DNA of 18,313 nucleotides from Candidatus Woesearchaeota archaeon (lineage in GTDB: Archaea > Nanobdellota > Nanobdellia > SCGC-AAA011-G17 > JACPNG01), in NCBI GenBank assembly GCA_018303705.1, contig JAGVXQ010000017.1, positions 1 to 18,313 of the forward strand. Direction: 5' to 3'. A program made the translations under genes and the position numbers. Positions within the stretch are counted from its first letter, which is position 1. Each line of letters begins with the position of its first letter. The notes below the pieces were generated by a model that saw nothing but the letters and a program-made list of their open reading frames with translations, was not told the DNA's origin and did no database searches. Positions 1 to 5,581 of the stretch are shown in pieces.

Positions 1-1
1 A

Positions 2-1993
2 GATGATGCACAGCAAATGGATGGCATAATGTTCAACATAACTGGCAGCAATGTGGGCGATGTCGTAGTTAGCTTTAATGTGACTGCAAGGGTATCTGAT
101 GCAGATTCGGATTATCGTACAGCTGGCGGTAGAAATGTAGACTTGCTGGCTATGATTTGGGAAGTAGGGGTTAACATGACAAACGGCACAATGACAAAGG
201 TTAACCTAACAACATATGTTGATGTTGCACCTCCAAGGCTTGGGTCTGGCAGCTTGAACATAACAGATGGGAATACAACAATAGAATATTACAATTATAG
301 TGGGCAAAAAACAGTGGGTTTGGCTAACTTAAATGGAACAGCGCTTATTGGAAATAGCAGCCTGACAGTCAGAATGACCATCAACGAGACAAATATGGAT
401 GGATTAAATATGTATTATTACTGCCAGAGTGGCTTGGACCATGATAATGATATAGCTAACCTAACCACAAACTATGAAAATGTTTCGATGACAACAGCAG
501 ATGTAGTATCACCATATTTGTATTCTGGTAGCATTAATTCAGGCTGTTTCAATGATTCAGCCATGAATGTGAGCATACTTTTTATGGCTAGAGACAAGGC
601 TGGATGGAACAGAAACATAACTTTCGGCAGCACTGTGGATTACCTAGACCTTGTGGCAAGTGCACAAGATGAAGATGTACACCAATTTCTCTTCCAAGCC
701 AATGACAGCGCACCGGTAATTAGGGTAATAAATATCTCTGATGCAGTAAATACAGGGGCAACGCAAACAAACACATTGCTTGCTGGCAGAGGGGAGCTTA
801 ATGGCATTGGTGACTTTGTTGGCAGCAACAAAATGCTTACAGTAATTGTAGAGGTAGCTGGAAAGGATCTAAAGAATGTTTCACAATTGATTTATAGTGT
901 AAACTCCTCAACAATATTAGACATACGTGATGATATATTGTTCCAGGAGGGCATTAGAGTAACGCTGACAAACATGACTGATTCAGACAGCGCTAGTGTT
1001 GTAAGGTACAATGGAACCATTGGAGTTAATGGGTATGGAAGGTTCAATGACACTGAACTGAATACAACTGTAAACTTCCTGATATTGGTAAATGCAAGCG
1101 ACAATGGCACTGCACAATATAGGTTCAGGGGAGCATTTGGTGTTGATGGTGAAGCGCCAACTGCAACAATAACAGCGCCTAGCGACACTACCATAGATGT
1201 GCAGCATGCAACAACTTACAAATGCAGTGGGAGTGATGGGACTGGCAGCGGAGTGTATTCATGTGACTTGAAGTTTACAAAGCCAGATGGAGCAACAGTA
1301 ACGTACGCTACTTGCTCTAATAAAGAGATTTCAGGCGAGGCTACTGGACAGGCTGGCACTTATACAGTTGATTGCACTACAACAGACTCTGCGGGCAATA
1401 CAAAGTCTGCAACATCTAAGACATTCCTTGTGTTGAATACTGGTGTTTCTGCCCCTACTAGTAGTGGAGGCGGTGGCGGCACATCAGGAACAGCAGTACA
1501 GGTTGACATAGACCTGACAACAGCAGAGAGTGCTACAGTATCTGGATACAAGGGCAATACAAAAAGCTTCACTTTTGGAGGGGCATCGCATACAATTACT
1601 GTTACAGATGTTAGCGAGACATCAGCAACTATAACAATAGAGTCAAGCCCTGTAGTTGTTTCACTGAACATTGGAGAGACAAAGCAGGTTGACATAAACA
1701 ATGATGGCACTCCTGATTTAGAGCTGACATTGAACAAGATATCACAGAGCAAGGCAGACATTACTATGAAGAAACTGGCAGAGGGAGCCAGCAAGGTAGT
1801 AGAGGAAGAAAAGGCTGCTGAAGCTGCTGCTGGAGGAGAAACGCCTGGAGAAGGAGAGGAGATTACAGAGGAAGAAGAAACCCCTGTAGTTGAAGAGAGC
1901 AAGGGATTAAGCACAGGCGTGATAGCGACTATAATAGCAGTGATAGTGATAATAGGAATAGTGGCTTATGTCTTGATAAGAAGAAGGAGCTAA
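2..1993 (+). CDS. Large N-glycosylated surface protein with C-terminal membrane anchor (5' end outside window)
   Basis: The reading frame is open to the left edge, so the true start lies upstream and at least 663 residues are visible. Counting from the first internal ATG at 17, residues 1-370 are Ig/beta-sandwich-like and carry about 26 N-X-S/T sequons. Residues about 375-475 form an Ig-like Cys-containing domain with four cysteines. A Ser/Gly-rich hinge near 480-495 leads to a compact beta domain ending in a DINNDGTPDLE loop near residue 559, which resembles a Ca-binding DxNxDG loop. A Glu/Ala-rich acidic linker follows, then one TM helix and a short RRR tail on the cytoplasmic side. This is the architecture of an archaeal S-layer-like or adhesin-like surface protein held by its C-terminus. 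The ligand is unknown. A second surface protein follows but has its own promoter. Confidence 0.8.
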   Translation, partial: DDAQQMDGIMFNITGSNVGDVVVSFNVTARVSDADSDYRTAGGRNVDLLAMIWEVGVNMTNGTMTKVNLTTYVDVAPPRLGSGSLNITDGNTTIEYYNYSGQKTVGLANLNGTALIGNSSLTVRMTINETNMDGLNMYYYCQSGLDHDNDIANLTTNYENVSMTTADVVSPYLYSGSINSGCFNDSAMNVSILFMARDKAGWNRNITFGSTVDYLDLVASAQDEDVHQFLFQANDSAPVIRVINISDAVNTGATQTNTLLAGRGELNGIGDFVGSNKMLTVIVEVAGKDLKNVSQLIYSVNSSTILDIRDDILFQEGIRVTLTNMTDSDSASVVRYNGTIGVNGYGRFNDTELNTTVNFLILVNASDNGTAQYRFRGAFGVDGEAPTATITAPSDTTIDVQHATTYKCSGSDGTGSGVYSCDLKFTKPDGATVTYATCSNKEISGEATGQAGTYTVDCTTTDSAGNTKSATSKTFLVLNTGVSAPTSSGGGGGTSGTAVQVDIDLTTAESATVSGYKGNTKSFTFGGASHTITVTDVSETSATITIESSPVVVSLNIGETKQVDINNDGTPDLELTLNKISQSKADITMKKLAEGASKVVEEEKAAEAAAGGETPGEGEEITEEEETPVVEESKGLSTGVIATIIAVIVIIGIVAYVLIRRRS

Positions 1994-2000
1994 TCCTTCT

Positions 2001-2021
2001 TAATTCTTTTATATTTTTTAT
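2001..2021 (+). terminator. T-rich archaeal-type terminator after the surface glycoprotein gene
   Basis: A T-dominated stretch starts eight bases after the stop codon, with runs of four and six T. No hairpin is evident, which fits archaeal termination on T-tracts. It ends just before the TATA box of the next gene. Confidence 0.4.
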
Positions 2022-2031
2022 TTGATAAATC

Positions 2032-2039
2032 TTTATAAA
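2032..2039 (+). promoter_or_regulatory. TATA box for the 2061 gene
   Basis: TTTATAAA centred about 25 bases before the ATG at 2061 predicts a leaderless or nearly leaderless transcript. It also argues against the in-frame TTG at 2022, which would lie upstream of the box. Confidence 0.65.
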
Positions 2040-2060
2040 GTGATTTTGGCTAACAATTGC

Positions 2061-2780
2061 ATGGTTAAGATCAAAAGAGGGGGGTTTGCGCTTTTTGTAT
2101 TCTTTGTTGCATTAGCTAGTTTTGCCAATGCAGGAGATGTCCATTACCTTGATTTTGGCACTGGCAGTTCAAAGATATTGACCATGGCAGAAAGGGATGT
2201 AGTAAGGTTTAATCTTCCTGTAAGAATATATTATGAGCCTTACATTGATGAAGATGGAAAGGAGAACATAGAATGGGCAGTAGAAAACAGGGAAGAAGCG
2301 TTTATGCTGAGGGAAATTAAGAGCAAATTCATAAACAATGTTACGTACAAGCTTGTTGATGTTACCTTTTTTATAGATGGCGCTGAGACTCCACAGTATA
2401 ATACTCTCACGCAGAAGACAGTGCTAAATGTAGATTTTGAGAAGGATGTTGTGAATGACTTAAGTGTAAGGATAGTAAGCTTTGATGATGAGTCAGAAAA
2501 CGTGACATTCGAGTTTAAGATACCTGACAATAGGAATGTAAAGTACAGGCCAACAGACTTTGTAAACAAGACAAGCAATTCTAGCATAAGCGGGTCTGTG
2601 GGTAACACCCCAATTAACATCGCTGCTGGTGGAGATAAGATAGGATTTTTATGGATATACAAGAGAGTTATAGCAAAGATCACTGCAAATTGGGAATTGA
2701 GCATAAGCATAGCGATATTAATCCTGATATTGGCATTAAACAAGAGGGGCATAGAGAAATTCTTAAGAAGGGCAATATAA
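2061..2780 (+). CDS. Signal-peptide surface protein with C-terminal membrane anchor
   Basis: The product is 239 residues from the ATG at 2061, chosen because a TATA box sits 25 bases upstream and the protein then opens with a good signal peptide: basic MVKIKRGG, a hydrophobic FALFVFFVALASF core, and an ANA-GD cleavage site near residue 24. The exported part is beta-rich and acidic, with four N-X-S/T sequons (NVT, NVT, NKT, NSS). A hydrophobic helix near the C-terminus (SISIAILILILAL) is followed by a basic tail, as in membrane-anchored proteins. I recognise no family. Its place after another anchored surface protein suggests a cell-envelope role. Confidence 0.75.
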   Translation: MVKIKRGGFALFVFFVALASFANAGDVHYLDFGTGSSKILTMAERDVVRFNLPVRIYYEPYIDEDGKENIEWAVENREEAFMLREIKSKFINNVTYKLVDVTFFIDGAETPQYNTLTQKTVLNVDFEKDVVNDLSVRIVSFDDESENVTFEFKIPDNRNVKYRPTDFVNKTSNSSISGSVGNTPINIAAGGDKIGFLWIYKRVIAKITANWELSISIAILILILALNKRGIEKFLRRAI

Positions 2781-2790
2781 AATAGAAATG

Positions 2791-2798
2791 TTTTTTAA
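2791..2798 (+). promoter_or_regulatory. TATA-like box for the 2820 gene
   Basis: TTTTTTAA lies about 25 bases before the ATG at 2820. There is no Shine-Dalgarno-like sequence, which fits a leaderless transcript. Confidence 0.45.
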
Positions 2799-2819
2799 GC
2801 ATAGTTTATTATTAACGGA

Positions 2820-3224
2820 ATGGCTGGAGAAAGATTAGGCAAATTTTCATGGAAATTCTATTTGGGAATTACATTAATATTTGGAAGCCTGGTTATGGGC
2901 AAAATAGACTATGCATTGTTCCTGCTGTATTTTGATGACCTTACAGTTAGGCAGATTATCATAATAACTTATATATTGTCTTGGCCTATGCTTGCCTTGG
3001 GAATATGGCTTGCAGGCAAGGAGTATTTTGAGAGCATGAAGAAATACTTTGACTACAGGTATTACCATATGTCGATCAAGGAAGGCACCAAAAGGGCTTA
3101 TGACATAACAGGCAGGAAGGCAAGAGAAATAAAAAATAAGGCAATGATAAAGACTAAAGAGATTAAACAAAACGCTTTGAAAAAGACGAAATTACTGTTG
3201 GTTAAGAAGCGCAAGATACCATAA
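2820..3224 (+). CDS. Small two-TM membrane protein with long basic tail
   Basis: The product is 134 residues. Two hydrophobic helices lie at about residues 12-33 and 44-64, joined by a short loop. After them comes KEYFESMKKYFDYRYY and then a Lys/Arg-rich predicted helix to the C-terminus (KAREIKNKAMIKTKEIKQNALKKTK). The helix pair faintly resembles the bacterial transporter suffix domain, but I cannot assign it to that family. The strongly basic tail is probably cytoplasmic and could touch nucleic acid or phospholipid head groups, which is only inference. It has its own promoter and follows two surface-protein genes. Function unknown. Confidence 0.65.
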   Translation: MAGERLGKFSWKFYLGITLIFGSLVMGKIDYALFLLYFDDLTVRQIIIITYILSWPMLALGIWLAGKEYFESMKKYFDYRYYHMSIKEGTKRAYDITGRKAREIKNKAMIKTKEIKQNALKKTKLLLVKKRKIP

Positions 3225-3285
3225 TATAATTTATTCTTTGTTTTCTATTTATGTGAATACCATATATTATATGTGTCTACTTAGT

Positions 3286-3380
3286 GTATAAAATTTTCTA
3301 TCGTGTAGACGTAGACGCCTTGGGGTAGGGCTAGGAGAAAAGGTAAAAATCTTGGCTCTTAGGATGTGAATTAATATCCA
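3286..3380 (+). other. Intergenic segment with a GC-rich island and a possible decayed tRNA 3' end
   Basis: The 219 bases between 3224 and 3444 contain no convincing gene. A TATA-like TATAAAAT at 3288-3295 precedes a conspicuous G-rich patch (about 3311-3336) in otherwise AT-rich DNA. Bases 3316-3329 match the 3' end of tRNA-Ser(CGA) at 11 of 13 positions plus a one-base insertion. An inverted pair GTCTAC/GTAGAC lies at 3275-3280 and 3305-3310. The patch could be an old attachment-site remnant, a small RNA, or chance. Confidence 0.25.
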
Positions 3381-3401
3381 AAAAAATTTGTTGGCGGAAT
3401 G

Positions 3402-3409
3402 TTTATATA
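3402..3409 (+). promoter_or_regulatory. TATA box of the mazEF operon
   Basis: TTTATATA predicts initiation near 3430, inside the palindrome at 3425-3436. That is a good position for autorepression. Confidence 0.55.
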
Positions 3410-3424
3410 CTAATTCTTACTTAT

Positions 3425-3436
3425 CTTACATGTAAG
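3425..3436 (+). promoter_or_regulatory. Perfect 12-base palindrome, candidate antitoxin operator
   Basis: CTTACATGTAAG is exactly self-complementary and covers the predicted transcription start of the antitoxin gene. AbrB/MazE antitoxins usually repress their own promoters, so this is a likely operator. Its right edge also forms the AAGGA ribosome-binding site five bases before the ATG at 3444. Confidence 0.45.
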
Positions 3437-3443
3437 GAAATGC

Positions 3444-3710
3444 ATGAAAATGGATGAAGAGATAAAAGACCTAAGAACAGTAACAATAACGCAGAAAGGG
3501 CAAATTTGTATTCCACATGTAGCGAGAAGTATAGCGGGGTTTAAAGAGGGGACTAAAATAAGTGTTGTGGTTTATACGGATAGAGTTGAGTTAAGGCCTT
3601 TAAAAAAAGAAAAAATGAATGAGGCTTTATTGTGTATGTTAGCGAGCGAAGACGCTCTAGCTAAAAACTGGTTATCAAAAGAGGACGAAGAAGCATGGAA
3701 AGATTTGTAA
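3444..3710 (+). CDS. AbrB/MazE-type antitoxin
   Basis: The product is 88 residues. Residues 10-55 fit the swapped-hairpin AbrB/SpoVT/MazE DNA-binding fold: TVTITQKGQICIPHVAR, then FKEGTKISVVVYTDRVELRPL. The acidic C-terminal part (residues 56-88, ending SKEDEEAWKDL) is what such antitoxins use to block the toxin. The start at 3444 has AAGGA five bases upstream; an in-frame ATG at 3450 is an alternative. The gene overlaps the toxin gene by 16 bases, so the two are translationally coupled. The family is usually homodimeric and autoregulatory, and the palindrome upstream fits that. Confidence 0.85.
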   Translation: MKMDEEIKDLRTVTITQKGQICIPHVARSIAGFKEGTKISVVVYTDRVELRPLKKEKMNEALLCMLASEDALAKNWLSKEDEEAWKDL

Positions 3711-4027
3711 AAGGAGACGTTGTTGTTTTGCCTTTTCCATACACTGATTTTTCAAGCGTAAAAAAGCGACCTGCCATAGTGATTGCCACACTTAAAGGAA
3801 ATAATGTTATCCTTGCCCAGATTACAACAAACCAAAGAAATGACGAAGATTTAATCAGCTTAACAAAAAAAGATTTTGCTTCTGGCTCTTTAACTTCTGA
3901 TAGTTTTATTATGGCTTCTCTTATCTTTACAACAGATAGTTCAAAGGTAGAATATAAAGCAGGAAAGACAAAACCTGAGAAAATTAATGAAGTTCAAAAT
4001 AAACTTACTGAAGTTTTTACTAGATGA
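3695..4027 (+). CDS. MazF/PemK-family endoribonuclease toxin
   Basis: The product is 110 residues, normal for the family. The fold starts with KGDVVVLPFPYTD and continues with KKRPAIVIATLKGNNVILAQITTN. The conserved Arg-Pro (R25, P26) and the ITT segment at 43-45 are the positions where MazF-like enzymes have catalytic residues. The family cleaves single-stranded RNA at short specific sequences; the target here cannot be read from sequence. The gene starts inside the end of the antitoxin gene, the usual antitoxin-first order. It appears intact. Confidence 0.85.
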   Translation: MERFVKGDVVVLPFPYTDFSSVKKRPAIVIATLKGNNVILAQITTNQRNDEDLISLTKKDFASGSLTSDSFIMASLIFTTDSSKVEYKAGKTKPEKINEVQNKLTEVFTR

Positions 4028-4086
4028 CAAAACCTTTTGACTTGTTCAGTTTGTTTTTGAGATGAGAAAAATGTTAAAATAACAAT

Positions 4087-4105
4087 GCTAAGGCTAACCC
4101 TTAGC
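4087..4105 (+). terminator. Seven-base-pair hairpin after mazF
   Basis: GCTAAGG and CCTTAGC pair perfectly around a five-base loop (CTAAC), 60 bases beyond the mazF stop. No T-run follows directly, so it may be a terminator-like structure, a processing site or a regulatory dyad for the next module. Confidence 0.35.
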
Positions 4106-4138
4106 AGCTAAACGGATACATTTTATCAGAAGTTTTAT

Positions 4139-4167
4139 ATATGTATACATATTGTAAATATATACAC
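4139..4167 (+). promoter_or_regulatory. vapBC promoter with TGTA/TACA palindromes
   Basis: TTTTATATATG (4133-4143) is a TATA box. It overlaps a perfect 14-base palindrome ATATGTATACATAT (4139-4152). A second TGTA-N6-TACA dyad lies at 4154-4167. Both sit at or just before the expected transcription start, as for ribbon-helix-helix operators. Confidence 0.4.
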
Positions 4168-4185
4168 ATAATGGGGGTTGAGAGC

Positions 4186-4413
4186 ATGACAACTATGACT
4201 TTAGCGGTTCCAGACGAACTAAAAATAAAAATGGAAACCTTTCCAGAGATGAACTGGTCTGAAGTAGCAAGGCAAGCATTCATACAGAAGGTGAGAGATC
4301 TTGAAATTTTGAAGAAATTTAAGTCAGATAGCACTATGACTGAGGAAGATGCTTTGCGAATGGGAAGAGAGTTGAATGAACGTCTTGCAAAAAGATACAA
4401 GAGGAAAAATTAG
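4186..4413 (+). CDS. Ribbon-helix-helix VapB-type antitoxin
   Basis: The product is 75 residues from the ATG at 4186. This start was chosen because the ribbon strand begins at once (MTTMTLAVPDELKIKME) and a G-rich stretch GGGGGTTGAG lies just upstream. An ATG at 4171 would add five residues. The strand is followed by NWSEVARQAFIQKV, the helix-turn-helix of MetJ/Arc-type antitoxins, then a charged C-terminal tail (LRMGRELNERLAKRYKRKN) that would bind the toxin. The stop codon abuts the start of the PIN gene with no gap. Palindromes in the promoter suggest autorepression. Confidence 0.8.
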   Translation: MTTMTLAVPDELKIKMETFPEMNWSEVARQAFIQKVRDLEILKKFKSDSTMTEEDALRMGRELNERLAKRYKRKN

Positions 4414-4806
4414 ATGGAATTGGTCATTGATGCGAATATACTTTTTGCGGCTTTGATAAAGAACAGTAGAACTTCTGAGCTTCTTTTTAAGCATACATTG
4501 TATGCGCCTGAATATATATTTACTGAGTTTAAGAAATACAAAGATGAGGTTAGAGAAAAGACGCACAGAAGCGAAGAAGATTTCAATCTAGTTTTCGACT
4601 TATTTGAACGAAATGTAATTCTTGTTCCTAAAGAAGAGATAAACCTTTTTCTTGATAAAGCAGAAAAGATTTGTCCTGATCCAAAAGATGTACCATATTT
4701 TGCACTCTGCTTAAAACAAAATTGTGCTTTCTGGACTAACGACAAAAAATTGAAAAAGCAAGATATAATAAAAATTTATTCTACTGAAGAATTGGATGAC
4801 TTATGA
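4414..4806 (+). CDS. PIN-domain ribonuclease toxin, VapC-like
   Basis: The product is 130 residues and shows the PIN-domain acidic set: D6 in ELVIDANIL, E38 in IFTEFKKYKDEV, D92 in PDPKDVPYFALC, and D110 in FWTNDKKLK. These residues coordinate Mg or Mn for cleavage of structured RNA, commonly tRNA or rRNA in VapC enzymes; the substrate here is unknown. It lies directly after its ribbon-helix-helix partner with no intergenic space. The gene ends 35 bases before the 3' end of tRNA-Ser(CGA), which points the other way. It looks intact. Confidence 0.85.
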   Translation: MELVIDANILFAALIKNSRTSELLFKHTLYAPEYIFTEFKKYKDEVREKTHRSEEDFNLVFDLFERNVILVPKEEINLFLDKAEKICPDPKDVPYFALCLKQNCAFWTNDKKLKKQDIIKIYSTEELDDL

Positions 4807-4841
4807 GGGAGTTATACTGTATTCTGTTTAAGATTAAAATT

Positions 4842-4938
4842 CGCCTGGAGCAGGATTTGAACCTACATATCCTTGCGGAAACTGGTTTTCGAGATTCGCC
4901 TTTTTATCCAGCGCTCTACCAGATTAAGCGATCCAGGC
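4842..4938 (-). tRNA. tRNA-Ser(CGA) with a 13-base non-canonical intron
   Basis: The acceptor stem GCCTGGA/TCCAGGC is a perfect 7 bp with discriminator G. The D arm (GCTT/GAGC), the T arm (GTAGG-TTCAAAT-CCTGC) and a long variable arm (TTTCCGCAAGGATAT, identical in the second tRNA-Ser of the window) indicate serine. The anticodon region is 13 bases too long. Removing ATAAAAAGGCGAA (4895-4907) gives a perfect stem CTGGT/ACCAG and loop CUCGAAA, with anticodon CGA and U33. The intron thus falls inside the 5' strand of the anticodon stem (about 30/31), not at the usual 37/38; its boundaries could shift by one or two bases. The CCA end is not encoded. Confidence 0.88.
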
Positions 4939-4960
4939 ACAATTAAAAAATTGTTTTTGT

Positions 4961-4969
4961 ATTTTATAA
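4961..4969 (-). promoter_or_regulatory. TATA box of tRNA-Ser(CGA)
   Basis: TTATAAAAT on the minus strand is centred about 27 bases before the first tRNA base. It overlaps the stop codon of the preceding gene, so the tRNA can be transcribed independently. Confidence 0.5.
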
Positions 4970-5581
4970 GTGTTTTGCAGCTGCAAGCGAATATACTGTC
5001 ATTTGGCATAAGCCAAACTCTCCACATCTTGTTATTTCTTCTAGTTTCATAAGCGTCGATGGAAAATATTCCTTAAGTGAAGTACTGCAATCTTGATCTG
5101 TTCTGCATTCAATTAGGTCTTCAATTGTTTTAAAGTAAGTTTGTTGGCATTCAACATCGGTCAAAGAAAAAGTTTTGCCCATCGATAATGTTTGTTTTAT
5201 CTTTTCCATGCATTCTTCTTTGTCTCGGCATGTCCTGCCGATTGTTATGTTTTTTGTTCCTGTGATGATAATACACTCTTTTACTGCATTTGTGTTGTTT
5301 GCTACAAACATAGCATTAGGCTCACTGCCTGCAGGAGAGTTAAGAAAGATTAAGTATGCAGTTATCATAATGAATGCCAATAGGCACAGCACGAAAATGA
5401 ATTTTTTGTTTTCTATGAAGGCCTCTTTTAGCTGCAAGCATAGGCTTGCTTTATTTTCTTTTTTAAAGATGTAAATTCCGACCAGCAATGCCAGGATGGA
5501 GAATACAATGAAATCTGCCTTATTAAGATAAAACCTGCGGTTATACCCTTCAAGAAGATTTTGGATTTTGGAAATATGCAA
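4964..5581 (-). CDS. Two-TM membrane protein with Cys-rich exterior domain
   Basis: The product is up to 205 residues. The start is uncertain: the TTG at 5581 is the only usual start codon before the first membrane helix, and using it overlaps the upstream glycosyltransferase gene by 32 bases. Helices lie at about residues 23-40 and 60-80. The remainder (about 120 residues) is probably outside and holds eight cysteines, including two similar units CRDKEEC and CRTDQDC, so disulfide bonding is likely. A sequon (NIT) lies in this domain. I recognise no family. Translational coupling to the GT-C-type gene suggests a partner or accessory protein for it, which is inference. Confidence 0.65.
   Translation of the reverse strand: MHISKIQNLLEGYNRRFYLNKADFIVFSILALLVGIYIFKKENKASLCLQLKEAFIENKKFIFVLCLLAFIMITAYLIFLNSPAGSEPNAMFVANNTNAVKECIIITGTKNITIGRTCRDKEECMEKIKQTLSMGKTFSLTDVECQQTYFKTIEDLIECRTDQDCSTSLKEYFPSTLMKLEEITRCGEFGLCQMTVYSLAAAKHL

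Noticed and set aside
1360..1914. 184-codon minus-strand open frame inside the surface glycoprotein gene
   Set aside because: It mirrors the Thr/Ser/Glu-rich coding strand, giving a low-complexity Ser/Val/Pro product, and has no promoter or ribosome-binding site.
2022..2060. TTG at 2022 as start of the second surface-protein gene
   Set aside because: It lies upstream of the TATA box and would put 13 extra residues before the signal peptide.
2240..2752. 170-codon minus-strand open frame opposite the second surface-protein gene
   Set aside because: It is the antisense of a gene with a convincing signal peptide and anchor; its composition (Leu/Ser/Phe) is what the reverse frame of such a gene gives.
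4842..4938. tRNA-Leu or tRNA-Phe identity for the first tRNA
   Set aside because: Other intron placements give anticodons such as GAA or AAA but break U33 or the stem; the G discriminator and the variable arm identical to tRNA-Ser(UGA) favour serine with CGA.
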